This document shows positions 24,349 through 36,261 of a stretch of 64,000 nt of DNA, one piece after another. The translations under genes and the position numbers were made by a program. Source of the stretch: Rhinopomastus cyanomelas (Eukaryota > Chordata > Aves > Bucerotiformes > Rhinopomastidae); the NCBI GenBank assembly GCA_013400115.1, contig VXBP01008587.1, positions 766,784-830,783 of the forward strand. The letters run 5' to 3'. Every line of letters starts with the position of its first letter. The first letter of the stretch is position 1. The notes beneath the pieces were generated by a model. It saw only the letters and a program-made list of their open reading frames with translations. It did no database searches and had not been told where the DNA came from.

Positions 24349-24388
24349 CAAATGAATCAAGTGATTCATTTGATTGATCATTCAATCA
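24349..24388. repeat. Two adjacent short inverted repeats
   Basis: Arms of 11 bases, CAAATGAATCA and TGATTCATTTG, are separated by AG (24349-24372). They partly overlap a second stem, TGATTGA and TCAATCA, with loop TCAT (24371-24388). Both lie in the putative KLF12 3' UTR and could form stem-loops in the RNA. Confidence 0.8.
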
Positions 24389-26475
24389 GCTATGGGATGT
24401 TGTTGTATTTTTACACAGGAGGATCAAATAAACACTGGTCAGTACTTACAAGGACCTGATTAGAAGGAACAAGCTGGGGCCACATGCAGCTCTATCCTTA
24501 GGATTCCATTCAGCTAACACCACGGGGGAGTTTGCTTCTTCCACAAGCGACTTGGCCACGAATCCTATTTCTCATCGTTGTTGTTTCCTCCTAAACACAG
24601 CTGAAAGAACTTTCCAGTCTAAGGGTATTTTTGACCCCACATGTCGATGGCAGTGTCCAAGTCTCTCTTTCACTTGAAGTGCATGAGTGTGTGTGTGTCT
24701 CTGTGTGTGGGTTGAAGGTCTTAAGGCTGATGGTGCATGAAACTTAATAATTCATTACTACCCCTGTGTGTATTCAACTGCAAGTGTAAACGGGAGATAC
24801 AGCCTTTCAGGGACTGACAGCAGGTCAGGAGAGCATTCTGCGTAGGTGTTTGGGGAGGAACCTGCATCACCAAGGAAGCAATGTATAGAATGATAAGAGA
24901 AGAAATAAACTCTCTGTGTGTGTTGGGAGGGGGGAGTTAAATGAAAAACAAGATGCAAATGTAGCAGTGAAAACCAGTTTGAAACCAAATATGACAGCGT
25001 GAACTCTGAACAGTGAGGAGGACTAGGAACCATGAAGATCATGGCTCAGAGCGTCTTTCTAGTTGTAAAGACAATCTCTACATCTAGAAAGGCAGAGATG
25101 GGGAGAAGAGAGGCACCTGAACCTATTTCTGTATTTAATGGTTCGCAGCCATGACAGCCAGTCAAAGACGTCGCCTGTCTTTGTCACCTGTAGACCTACC
25201 AGACACCAAACTATTGTTTCTCAAATGCAGAGGTCGCAGCATGGAGCAAGGTTCAGCAAGTCAACGTGTGAACAACCACTCATCTCCTCTTTCACAACTG
25301 ACAGCATCTTGGCTCACTGAAACCAACTCTGGGACTGAGCTGGGCAGACGTTGCAGCTCACACATATGGACAAGGGCTTAACTCTCTCTGTTCTGATTTT
25401 CATAAGAGCCAAGATTCTCATGCCTCGGTTTGCTGGTCTGGAGGACCAAACCACTACGTTCTAAACAAGCTGAAAACAAGTAGCAGGGCAACACCATTTA
25501 TTTCATCAAGTAGAGTCAGTGAGCACAAGCTGACAGAGCACTGAGAAAAAGAACAACTGCGTGTTTAGTTTTCAAAATGAAGGATCCATCATGGATTGTG
25601 TCCTTCTACATGATTATTATCTGGAGGTGACAGAACACGCGTGCTCTGGTGGAACGATCTGCACCGGTGGCTGATGCTGTTACCAAACTAGCAGCCTCAT
25701 CACATCATTAACCTCTAAAATTCTAGTTTGCACAAGCAAAGCCACGTACTGTTTGTTCTTTTCTTTGCACCTCCACTTCCTTCTGTCTATGAGCATCCTC
25801 ACGCGCGCCCAGTCCTGCCTCAGCAAATGAGAACCAAACACCGATCCCCCCGCTCCAGCCCAATCCACCGACGGCAGCGAAAGCCAAGCAGAACGTTGAG
25901 TTTCTCAAATACAAAATTCTGACTGAACAAGTGACAGGTCCAAACTTACGAGAATGGAAAGTGATCTTCCTTGGCAAAGGTATCAGGAAAGCCAGTTAGA
26001 TTTTCATCTCAACTAAATTCTAGAAGCAGAAGAAGCACGAGGGACAGCATCATGCTGCTATTTTAAGACTCCATTAGCAGTAGTGAATATTTTGGGTTTT
26101 ACAGAAACCTACTGGATTAAAAGAAAAATAATTGAGGGTTAAAAAAGAAAAGAGTGGAAGAGTCACAGCCGGCCATTTTCTTCTAAGACCAATTAGTCTA
26201 CTGATGTGAATGTTTAGGACACTCAAAAATCTCTGTTCTGGGAACACTGACTCCTTGCTTGCTATTCAAATGGTCTCGAGACTAACAGTCCCCAGTTTTA
26301 TTTGTCCTAAGAAGAAAGAAATGGAAGTGATGTATTTTCTCCACCCCTGAAGCCAACTGCTTCTAAGATGGCATTAAAGGCTGGCAACACTACATGACAA
26401 ACAGAAGAGAGACATAAGGTGACCTCTGTGTTTCCACAGTTTGACGCAGAGGATTTTTCAAGAGAACACCTTCTA

Positions 26476-27640
26476 AAAACTCCGCCGGGCTTATTGCTGG
26501 TGTTTGGACTGTTTCACTAGAGAGTCCCCTGGACAGATGGGCACATCAGACAGAAACCAGAACGGAACCTCCTACAACACGGCTTAACAACGACACACCT
26601 GCGGACAACCGGTACGCACGGCGGCAATTTGTAAACGAAGGCGACTTTCCTTCTTACGCGTGCACGATGGATGTCGGCTGAGAAGAGTAACCAAAACCTC
26701 TAACGCAGCATCTCAACGATGCGAAAATACAAGTGGCACTTTGTGTTTGTTTCTGTGCTGCTTTATGGTTCACCAAGTGGAATCTCATTTTCACCCTATT
26801 GTTCACAGAATCCCACAAGTTATTGCTGTGTGAAAGTATAGGAGCATCCCATCGGTTCTAATTACAGGCACTTTCAGTTTCTGTTTCGTCTTTTAAAACA
26901 GATTGGAGGCCGTCTCGCGGAAGCGGACGCGCGTTTGAAACGCCACAACTGTCCTGCTGCTACTGGTTCTGCTGACGCGACTGCACCTCGAAGACTAAAC
27001 TCCCCTGGACTCAGCAAAGAGCAGCTGCCTGTTTCACCTCTGCAATCTTTATTCAAGCTGCACTCAGGGAGCTACCAGAAGAAACAAAACCCAATCTGAG
27101 CTTGCCGTTACCGCATCTGCAACTCACTACAAAATTCCAGAGGGGGGGAAAAACACCCCACAACAAAAAAAAAAATCCAAAGCCTTTCATACAGTTTTCA
27201 TTTCAATCAAGCGGGGGTTTGTTTCTCCTTTATTCAAAGACATTAAGAGGGTTGACTTACTCGACACCGAAGGACTCCGCTGTATCTGCAAACCAGCCGA
27301 GCGGCCATGAGGAAACACGGGTTTTGTGCTGTGCTTAGGCTTTGCAAAGCAAAGCAGTTCCCCTGAAGAAAACTGGGGGGGCTTATACAAGAGTCCTTAC
27401 TTCTAACCTATGTACACCCCGTATAAAACTGTGAATTTGAAAACACTTTTCCACTACCACGCGTCTTACAGACTATTCCAGCTGTTGCACGTCTAGCGGA
27501 ATCCTCTCAAGGCATTTTGATTTCTAAAGATGCAGTATCCTTATAGCTACATTTCTGACCTAAAACCTGGGTTACTGCGGAAATTGTTCAGAATTTAAGC
27601 TATTTTGCCTAACCAGTGGCCACGGCTTCGTCGGCAACTG
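26476..27640. other. CpG-rich stretch inside the putative 3' UTR
   Basis: CpG dinucleotides are unusually frequent. I count 16 in 26580-26730 and 12 in 26881-27000, with further clusters near 27262-27305 and 27463-27635. Neighbouring unique sequence is CpG-poor. There is no open reading frame or recognised repeat that would explain it. Confidence 0.65.
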
Positions 27641-27905
27641 TGACACAGCCACTGCTGCAGCAGGTCTGTGGAAACAGAATGATCTTTGTGCACTTCTCCA
27701 GTTCTAGACCACAGGCAAAGGTGTGATACAGCCACACGAGCTGGTTCTCCAGAAGGCACAATTTCCTTTTACATTGCTTGGTGCCAATTGTTCACTTTCT
27801 GGCATTTTTACAATCCACCTGTCTATCACGCGCCTGTGGCTGCAGGCACGTGGAAATGCTGGGGTTTATATAGATGAGCACGTGGGAGGAGGGCAATTTA
27901 CTGGA

Positions 27906-28015
27906 CAATCATAGAGTGGTTTAGGCTGGAAGGGATCTTGAAGATGATCTAGTTCCAATGGCCCTGCTGTGGGCTGGGCCACCTTTCTCCCACTAGACCA
28001 GGCTGCTCAATGGCC
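27906..28015 (-). mobile_element. Old CR1 3' end
   Basis: Minus-sense CAATCATAGAGTGGTTTAGG tail with GGCTGGAAGGGATCTTG and GATCTAGTTCCAATGGCCC. It is a diverged subfamily. Confidence 0.82.
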
Positions 28016-28030
28016 CATCAGATATTAAAC

Positions 28031-28317
28031 AATCACAGAATCATTAGGGATTGGAAGGGCCCTCGACAGATCATCTAGTCCAATCCCCCTGCCACAGCAG
28101 GATCACCTAGACCAAGCTGCACAGGACACAGAATCATCAGGGACTGGAAGGGACCTCGAAAGATCATCTAGTCCCATCCCCTGTGGCAGGATCACCTAGA
28201 CCAAGCCACACAGGACACAGAATCATAGAATCATTAGGGATTGCAAGAGCCCTCAAAAGATCATCTAGTCCAATCCCCCTGCCACAGCAGGACCACCTAG
28301 ACCAAGTCACAGAGTCA
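28031..28317 (-). repeat. Tandem array of three CR1 3' ends
   Basis: Direct units start at 28031, 28127 and 28216. Each runs from a CACAGAATCAT tail through GGGA(T/C)TG(G/C)AAG to ACCAAG and ends at CACAGGA or CACAGAG. It is a second, independent case of the arrangement at 2887-3290, here inside the putative KLF12 3' UTR. Confidence 0.92.
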
Positions 28318-31300
28318 GTCATCTGCTGTGGAAGATGCAGTTCACATCCTAACCTTTCCAAACCATAGTTCCCACTAAATGATAAGCGAGATACTCACAG
28401 TCAAACTTACTCTGATTTTGAGGTACCCACCTTCAATAAAGGAGAAAGAGATTTTTTCCATTAAACAGCATTTATTATCAGAAGATAAATTTATAAATGG
28501 CAACTAGAATACATTTTCAATGTGACTAATGGAAAACGAGACTTATGATCACTGTTATTCCCATTATTAAAAGGGAGAATGGTTGTCCAGCTATTTGTCC
28601 ATGCTCTGCACTGTGAGTTTACCCCAAACATCAACATCACTGATGTAATTTTCAACACTGTTAATTTTGTTATACATTACTCCAGCAAATAATCATATAT
28701 ACAAGTCAGTCTAAATCTATTTAATTAATCGTGTAAGCATGATAGAGAATAAGGAATACTGCATCTTCGTCCCCAGGTATAAACTGCTGTTGCAACGAGC
28801 CAATTTTACAGTGCTGAATAAAACAGGTGCTCAAAAAATAATGACCATTTAAAAATTGAAAAGTTCTGTATCAAAGCTCTGTAGTCACTACGTTTTCCTG
28901 CAGTGCTGGCTACTGAGATTTCCTGACAAATCCATCAGATCAGACACATGAAGTCTGACACTCTGTGGTGGTTTCCCTCGTAAGCTGTGATGGACGTGGT
29001 GGATGCCACCCATCCTTGACTCACAATTAGAAGCAAAACCACTGTCTTTCTGAAACAATGGGTCACTGTATGGTTGTCTCTCCCAGCTGCTCAGCTAAGA
29101 TGGACCTAATGCGTTGTGTCAAGCTGCATAGGACACATGATGTAAGACTTCACCACAGTTATGAAATGTCATGGACCTGCTGCAGGTAGGATACCAGGGC
29201 TTTTGAGGAAACAACCTTGGAACCATCACCCTTGACCTTTGCACAAGCACAGAAGTTTGGCAGGTCTGAACTGCAGCTGCTGCGGGAAGGGCACCCTGAG
29301 AATCTGGGGGACATCAACTCCACATCCCAATATCCCCCTCACACACAGTAACTTGTTTTAAAACACTTCTGACAGAGAAAACCAACCACAAAACAACCTC
29401 ACAGGGTATCTGAGACCAAAGCCTGTTTGTGCTGGTGTGAATAAGAGAATTGCCAAGAACCACACTGGGTACTCGAAACCCAGTGGTGGATGACTGCTGG
29501 TTGTGTAAGTGATCCAGAGCTAACACAAAAGAAGCCAAAGCAGCATAAAAAAGCCCTTCCTCGTGTGCTGGAAATGCTGAGGATACAGTTGCTGACTGTG
29601 AAACAAGACAACTCCAAATACACTCCTTTACCTTTTGTAGTCAACCCGTTACCATCCACCCATTCGGTGCCTGTGCTGGGCCACCAGCTGGAAGTCAAGG
29701 GGTCCACACAGACCAATCTCAGCCTTGAGAAATGATTTCCCCCAGGGTCTGTGACACCTTCGCTCCTCCTTGGGGCAGTTCAGAGCTGAATGCTCAAATT
29801 TAAGGCCTCTCAGTTTCTCTTAAGTTAGGTTTTTCTCTGTTCATTGGCTACAAGGGAAGCCTGAAGAGGACCCTGCCTCTGTGAATCACATCAGAGATGA
29901 CCTGTCTCACGACTCTCTCTCGTATGCAAACTGAACGGCCTTAAGAGTTTCTGGTTCAATGAAGGTAGTTTTCTGCGGGAGAAAAAGCATCACAGATCCC
30001 AAAAGCAATTCCAGATGCCACTGGTTCTTCAACTGCATCACTGCTATTCAAGTAATTACTCAGCAACATGTTCTCACGCAGGAAAATAACTTTATCAACT
30101 TCTACCTGACCCGACTTCTTTCCTCGCGTGCCGAGAATGATGGATCCACTGAAGGGGACAATACTGAAGTTTGCAAAAGACACCTCACATGTGACCCCGA
30201 GCAACCTCATACACAGCAGTGACAAGTTTTTAAGCCAGTAAAGATGCTGGTAAAGACCCAGTTCTGCTGCCCCACGGTGCCTCCTGGCTGTACAGAAACC
30301 CCAATCCATGGCAGCCTCTTCACCCTTTGCACAGACACTGGGCACCTCTGCTTCACTCCTGATTTGGAGCCAAAACATTGCTGAATCTGGTAGAAGCTGG
30401 CTACCAGTGGTCAATGGGAACTGGCAGAGGCATTTTTCCCACAATGTCTGCAAATGGTCTTGTCCTAGGTTTCTCCACAAAGAGGAGCATGAGCTGTAGC
30501 GGCGCTGCAGACCTTTCTCTGAGACAGCTGGTAACTATCCAGTGCTGGGGAACTTTCACAACGTGTTTAAAGACAAACTCTGGGGCCTGTGAATGCTGCC
30601 ATGAAGTGTTATCCCAGTTGCACAAGTACCTGTAGCTGCTCTCAGTATCTACATGGTCACTTCATGCTGGTTCTTCCTAAAGACTTCCTAAAGATTCAGA
30701 ATCCCCCAACATTACCACGGTTACTTCAGGAACCAGAAATTAATTCAGACTTGTCAAACACTTAATAATGAACAAGTGGCATCACAAATGTGCAATTCCT
30801 GGGACCAAGTGCATTGCAAAAGACCTTTACGCACCCATCTTTCACCTCTGAGCTATAAAAATCTCAACAGTTAAAAAACCTTGCCAAGCCTCCTCTCTGT
30901 CAAACTTAGCTGAATAGGCAGATCCTTGTGAGGAAAGAAAACAGAACAACACTCTGTTTGCGTGAACAACTGATGACTAGGAGTTTCTCTGTTTCCTACA
31001 TAACCCAGTTAATACAAATTGGTTCACAGTGACGGGGCCGCGTGGGATTGATCAACAATTTCCTCTTATTTAATCTGAAAAGTCTTGGATTGAGAATCCC
31101 AGTAGAGGCAGCCACTGGTACCCATACAAAAGGCCATTTATATTATACTAGACAGCCAGCAAAATCCTGTTATTCCCTAACTCCCAGGGAGAAACCTAAT
31201 GTCTTGCAGAGCACCACCGCAGAAACACTTCTCCTTCCTACTTATGGTTCATCCATTGATGCCTCAACAGCCAGCTCTTCACCCTTCCTGCTTTCCAGAC

Positions 31301-31775
31301 ACAATTGTTGAAGGAGATGAAAGTCCCTAACTGTGATACCCAGCAGGTCAGTGAGACCATGAGAAAGATTAACCTAAACAACCTCACGTGCTGCTTCTGC
31401 ATAGCCCTTGCCTTGCGTTGGGGTGGAGTAAATCATTGTCTCAGGAGCCATTTCACTCATTATTGCTTTTTCCCCGCACGAGGCGCAGCCGGTTCCTCTC
31501 TGTTTCGTTTTGTTGGTACATTCAATTCCACTTCACGAACGGCTACCCAGCTGGACTCGGTACTGGCCAGCGCAAGGTCTGACTGTGCTTCCTTGCGGCC
31601 AAGCAGCGGCTGTGGGGAAGACAATACCTGCATGAAAGAAAACTGCACATTGAGAATGGGGTAGCAGCTCCAGATGGGCTCTTTCTACACAAATCAGAAG
31701 ACGGTTCTAAATAAGTCCGTGGTAAAATACAGGTACTTAATGTTGTACTTGCAGCAGAGATGCTGCTGCCCCTTG

Positions 31776-31781
31776 TTTATT
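31776..31781 (-). terminator. Candidate proximal poly(A) signal of KLF12
   Basis: AATAAA on the minus strand about 780 bases after the KLF12 stop. It would give a short-UTR isoform. Further minus-strand AATAAA hexamers occur at 28471-28476, 27229-27234, 27048-27053 and 25497-25502. Sequence alone cannot say which are used. Confidence 0.3.
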
Positions 31782-32100
31782 TTACAGACTTCAACAACAA
31801 CAACGAAAGAAAAGAAAAGGAAAGGAAAGAAGAAGGTAACGGAAAAAGGTTAAGTGGCTGGTGTTCTCTAGAGCTTAGTGACAACGTGCGGTACAATATT
31901 AAGACACCACCATCGTTACTGCCAAAGTCTGCTCAAGTGACCCTTCAGCTCCGACAGCAGGACCTCTCCAGCGGGATCTTCTCGCCTACTCACACGCAGC
32001 TTGTCTGTAGAACAGCTAGGGAGTAACGCTGACACCGGCCAGATGGAATTCCAAACAAGGGGAAAAGGTGGGATAATAAAGATCTAGCGGTCTTGCTCTC

Positions 32101-32149
32101 ATCATCATCATCATCATCATCAACATCGTCATCATCATCATCATCATCA
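32101..32149 (-). repeat. (GAT)n trinucleotide repeat
   Basis: On the minus (mRNA) strand a GAT repeat with one central interruption, about 415 bases after the KLF12 stop. The translated poly-aspartate frame is an artefact of the repeat. Confidence 0.95.
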
Positions 32150-32562
32150 GTTTGCGGTATCGAATCCTCCAATCAGCAGTGATTTTTCAGGAACAGAATG
32201 TCCGACAGCTGAGAAAACATACAAGCTATAGAAACACTTTTGTCAGAGGATGCAGCATGGAAAATAATGCCCATTCCTGTAGCATTTCGGCTGCTATTTC
32301 CCAGGTGATTCTGATGACATTCTCAGGGGGTAGCCATGCTGAGGGGCAGACAGGGTTAACTTCAGACGGCGAGGAGAAGAGTGGCACTTCTTTTCCTGCT
32401 TCTTTTTAAAACTGAGATTTCTGTACTATTGTTTTGTTGCGGGCATCAGGGAAAGCCCTGCCTGCTATAACACTGTAGAGGGGGATTCAGGCCTGCTGAA
32501 TTCACTCCGGGTAGTCGTTAAGAGACCCAGCTCTTAAACTCAGCTGGAACGGGCAGCGTTCC

Positions 32563-32744
32563 TCAAACCAGCATGTGCCGGCGGCGGTGGAGCGCCAAGT
32601 GATCCGAGCGGGAAAAGCTGCGGTCACAGTCTGCACACTTGAATGGCTTCACTCCCGTGTGCTTGCGGTAGTGCCTCGTCAGTTCGTCGGAGCGAGCAAA
32701 CTTCCAGGTGCAGCCTTCCCAGGTACACTTGTAGGGTTTTTCTC
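32563..32744 (-). CDS. KLF12: KLF12 terminal coding exon (zinc fingers 2 and 3)
   Basis: Last coding exon of the Kruppel-like factor KLF12, a nuclear repressor that binds CACCC/GT-box DNA through three C-terminal C2H2 fingers. The exon encodes 59 residues plus a TGA stop at 32563-32565. Its first two bases complete a glycine codon begun in the upstream exon, giving the TGEKPYK linker. Finger 2 has the pattern C-X4-C-X12-H-X3-H with recognition helix RSDELTRH. Finger 3 has C-X2-C-X12-H-X3-H with helix RSDHLALH. The protein ends RRRHMLV. The acceptor AG lies at 32745-32746 behind a strong pyrimidine tract. KPFKCADCD and the RRRHMLV end fit KLF12 better than its paralogues: from memory KLF3 has an HRKRHMLV end and KLF8 ends in DTM. 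No frameshift or missing zinc ligand is seen. Confidence 0.97.
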
Positions 32745-33269
32745 CTGGGGGAGACAAATGAAAGAAGGGGGGAAAAGGGTGTTAAGAAGCAGGTGGTGAC
32801 TTTCCCCTTGTTGCTCTTAATCCCCGCCGCTCCCTCCACACGCTTCCCACGAACACCCCGCTGCCGAGGGGTTGCTCGAGGCCAAATTGCACAATTACGA
32901 GGTGCCCAATCTGCTGAATGTAAGGAAAATGGCCTTGAGATTCATCACTCCTGTGGCATTCACAGGACTAGGAAAACCAACGGGATTAGGGCAACAATAC
33001 AGACCCTGCCTTGCGGGGCGATGCAGGGATTAACGTCAGGACAAAGGGCTGTGTGGTTATTCTCATCATTGCCACACGAGTTTGCTACCCTCCCTTGTCA
33101 GGCTGCACTTTCTCTCCAAATGCCCAGACTAACCAGTGTTTCAGCAATTGATCACGGGCTGACACGGACTTCCAACTACTTTCATGAAGTTTATGAAGGT
33201 TTCTAACTCTTCTGCATAAAGAACACTGCAGGGTATCTTTCAGCAAGGTGGTAAAAATGAACTACAAGT

Positions 33270-33404
33270 TCACAGAGTCACACAATCGTTAGGGATTGGA
33301 AGGGACCTCAAGAGACCAATCTGCAAAACGTTCTCTTTATCATAGAATCATTAGGGATTGGAAGGGACCTCGAAAGATCATCTATTTCAATCCCCCTGCC
33401 ACAG
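33270..33404 (-). mobile_element. Two short CR1 3' ends in series
   Basis: Minus-sense tails at 33270-33316 (CACAGAGTCACACAATCG, then GGGATTGGAAGGGACC) and 33341-33404 (CATAGAATCATTAGGGATTG), separated by about 25 unrelated bases. They lie just upstream of a longer CR1 copy in the same orientation. Confidence 0.88.
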
Positions 33405-33466
33405 TCATATTTCTTTAATCAATAGAAGACAGTATGAAAGGGATTTTTATCTCACTGTAAGTAGTT

Positions 33467-34057
33467 CATAGAATCAGAGAATCACAGAATCATCAGGGAT
33501 TGGAAGGGACCTTGAAAGATCATCTAGTCCAATCCCCCTGACACAGCAGCATCACCTAGACCAAGTCAAACAGGAACACATCCAGGTGGGTTTTAAACGT
33601 CTTCAGTGAAGGAGACTTCACAACCTCCCTGGGCAGCCCCTTCCAGTGCTCTGTCAGCCTCACTGGGAAGAAGTTCCTTCTCGTATTGATGTGGAAGCTC
33701 CTATGTTCCAGCTGACACCCACTGCCCCTCGTCCTATCACTAGATGACACTGAGCAGAGCCTGGCTCCATCCTCCTGACACCCACCCTTCACATATTTAT
33801 AGACATTAATGAGGTCATCCCTCAGTCTCCTCTTTTCCAAGCTAAAGAGACCCAGCTCCCTCAGCCTCTCCTCATAAGGGAGATGCTTCACATCCTTCAT
33901 CATCCTCATTGCCCTACACTGGACTCTCTCCAGCAGCTCCACATCCCTCTTGAAGTGAGGAGCCCAGAATTGAACACAACGCTCCAGATGTGGTCTCACC
34001 AGGGCAGAGTACAGGAGGAGAAGAACCTCTCTTGATCTGCTAACCACTCCCCTTCTG
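33467..34057 (-). mobile_element. CR1 copy, about 590 bp, with an open ORF2 fragment
   Basis: Minus-sense young-subfamily copy. An uninterrupted frame at 33556-34047 (163 residues) encodes the ORF2 C-terminal region, including VLLLLYSALVRPHLE, RRATR-like RRAMRMMKD and INVYKYVKGGCQ, ending FLFDLV. It is 5'-truncated, so not an active element. Confidence 0.94.
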
Positions 34058-34268
34058 AAAGAAAAAGTTTTATGTGTAGGAAGTTACCGGGAAGGGTGTA
34101 CAATTTTGACATGGTCTCAGCCATGGACCTTGCACAACACTCTGAAAATCAAATGCCTGTTTACTTTGCTGAGATCAAGCTTAGGCTAAGTGCAGACTTC
34201 TGGAAAATCCCACCCTCTGCTTTTTATTTAAGGTAAACACCATGCATGCCCCACGTTCTCCACCACGT

Positions 34269-34475
34269 CGCAGAATCACTAAGTCATTCACGTTGGAAAA
34301 GACCCCCAGGATCATCAAACCCAACCATCAACCCTACTCTACAAGTTCACCCCTAAACCACATCCCCCAACACTACATCCAAGCATCTTTTAAACGCATC
34401 CAGGGCTGGTGACTCAACCACCACCCTGGGCAGTGCCTGACCACTCTCTCCGTGAAGAATCTTTTCCCGATGTCC
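34269..34475 (-). mobile_element. CR1 3' fragment, second subfamily
   Basis: Minus-sense copy with CATTCACGTTGGAAAAGACC, GGATCATCAAACCCAACC and CATCCAGGGCTGGTGACTC. It belongs to the same subfamily as 7077-7691 and 59697-60680. Confidence 0.88.
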
Positions 34476-36261
34476 TCATGCCACATCAGAGGAGGAGACT
34501 AACACGGCAAAACTGGACTTTATGCTTTCTCAAAGCCAACTGTTACAACCCCCCATCTCTGCCATGTTTGTAGGCTGCACTTGTTTGTGGCTTCTATCCC
34601 AGCCCTCGATGCTAACACGTTAAAGGCTTTTGGCAGCTACCTTGATCCTGCATTTGAACGCGCACCAACACTGGGGAAGGGAGGCTGTGTGAGGTCTGTC
34701 TGCATCTTCATTTGGCATGTCAAAAATGACTCTTAACCTCCCCTTATGAAACCAGCTAATCACATCCAGGACAACCAAAGAGCATCTCTGCAGCAGCAGC
34801 AGCAGCGACTTCCTTCCTCAGACAGAACAGTTTCTAAGTTATTTATGATCTCTCACGAATCACAAGCGGCTTTTAAGAACCTACTTCGATTACACCAACC
34901 AGTGATGCAACACTTGCTTTGTCATAGGCTGCACCTCCCTCCATGTGTCTCTTCAAAAGCCAGTAAGTGCTTTGTTGAGCAGTTTCAAAAGAAAATTCCC
35001 AAGTAAGACTCTCAGCACAAGGTTCAAACAGCCCTGAAGAGTCCAGATTAAATGGCCTTGGGTACCTCTTGTAAGGAAATTGGATGCCGTGCATGCGTGT
35101 CAGCAAGGCTGTCAGCAGTATCTGAGCTCCTTGGGCTGGGAACTTCTGTGCACCATCTGGGCTGTGCTGCAGTTTTGATGTCAGACGCCGGCTGGGAAGC
35201 AGTTGCTGCGAGGAGAAACCAGCAATCCAGGCTCTGAGGAGGCTGCAGCCCAGCAGCAACTTAGCTGAGATAATTTCATAGCCCTCAGCCAAGCCCAAAA
35301 CTAACTGGCCCTGGGTGGCTGCAGCATTGGGTGCCTGGAAGCTGCTGTGAGCGGTTCGGGCACAAGCTACAGGGCAGATGGTGGGCTGCATGATCTTGCC
35401 AGTGGCAAAATGTGATCAATTTCATCCCCAGACTGTTTTCACACACAAATGGTGTGGAGCACCACACAAACACAAGAGCACCCCATCCAACTTGACAGGT
35501 GTATCCTAATGGTCTCATCACACCACAACAGAAGTTGCCAAGCGGAGCTCCTGCCCCGTTCATCCCCAATTTACTGTTAAATTTCCTTTTTGTTGGGACT
35601 CTGGATACCAGAGCTGGTTTACTTGATCACAAGAGACTTCCAGTGTCCATGTGTATTTCTTAAGCTTTGGATTCTTATCTGGAAGCCCTGAAATCCCAAG
35701 TCTCTCCTACCATGAGATCCTTCCTCTGCAATAGCCTCTGTGGTGCAGAGTTTTCTCTCCCCTGGTAGGAGACAAAATGGACAACCCAACGCAGGAAGGG
35801 ATGGCTGGTGAATGAGAAACACCAGAAGTAGTCTCTCCACTGGAAGAGTGTCACTGGAAGGGAAGTCAGCTGGCAGAAGGGTTTGAGTGGGGGTCACTAG
35901 GCTAGAGCTTCCCTCCTCAATGAGTCCTGCTTGCCCAGTCCCTGCAGAGCTACGGGGAAGAGACAGGACCAACCACATTCCTCTCCAGCTAACACCACTG
36001 AAGGAAAATCACTCTTGCAAGCTTAACCTAAGAAGACCCTTCATTATTTTCAGTTGACCAAGGAAGGAAAAAACAGGCAAAGCAGCATTTCTCTGAAGAC
36101 ATTCACTCATGTGCACCTTAAAAAAGACACAGACCACTGCGAACGTTTTCATGGGAGCTGCCGCCCCTCTACTTTTGGGTTTTGTCTTTGAGAGCTCTGC
36201 TATGCTGTCCTGAAACACAGAAATGGTGTTGATGCTGCTCCACAGCTTTCTCTTGCAGCAC

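Larger units (their letters stand above)
23660..32562 (-). other. KLF12: Probable long 3' UTR of KLF12
   Basis: Sequence immediately downstream of the KLF12 stop on the minus strand. No convincing coding exon lies here. The block is CR1-poor compared with both flanks, with only one cluster at 27906-28317, which fits a retained transcribed region. Mammalian KLF12 mRNAs are known for a 3' UTR of several kilobases; about 8.9 kb here would match. The block contains a GAT repeat at 32101-32149, a CpG-rich part at 26476-27640, paired hairpins at 24349-24388, and a Pumilio-type TGTAAATA motif (minus strand) at 23975-23982. The far end is inferred from a poly(A) signal and not proven; a shorter UTR ending near 31.77 or 28.47 kb is equally possible from sequence alone. 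Confidence 0.55.

Noticed and set aside
29956..30625. Long minus-strand open frames (174 and 74 residues) downstream of KLF12
   Set aside because: They lie in the putative 3' UTR, match no family I recognise, show no splice or start context, and overlap in different frames. Probably chance open frames; a BLASTP search would settle whether a retrocopy is present.
31990..32172. Poly-aspartate protein
   Set aside because: Artefact of translating the GAT repeat in the KLF12 UTR.
32643..33206. 187-residue plus-strand open frame
   Set aside because: It is antisense to the KLF12 terminal exon and part of the intron. Zinc-finger codon composition opens the opposite strand.
34873..35391. 172-residue minus-strand open frame in the last intron
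   Set aside because: No domain or motif, no plausible splice sites, unique intronic sequence.
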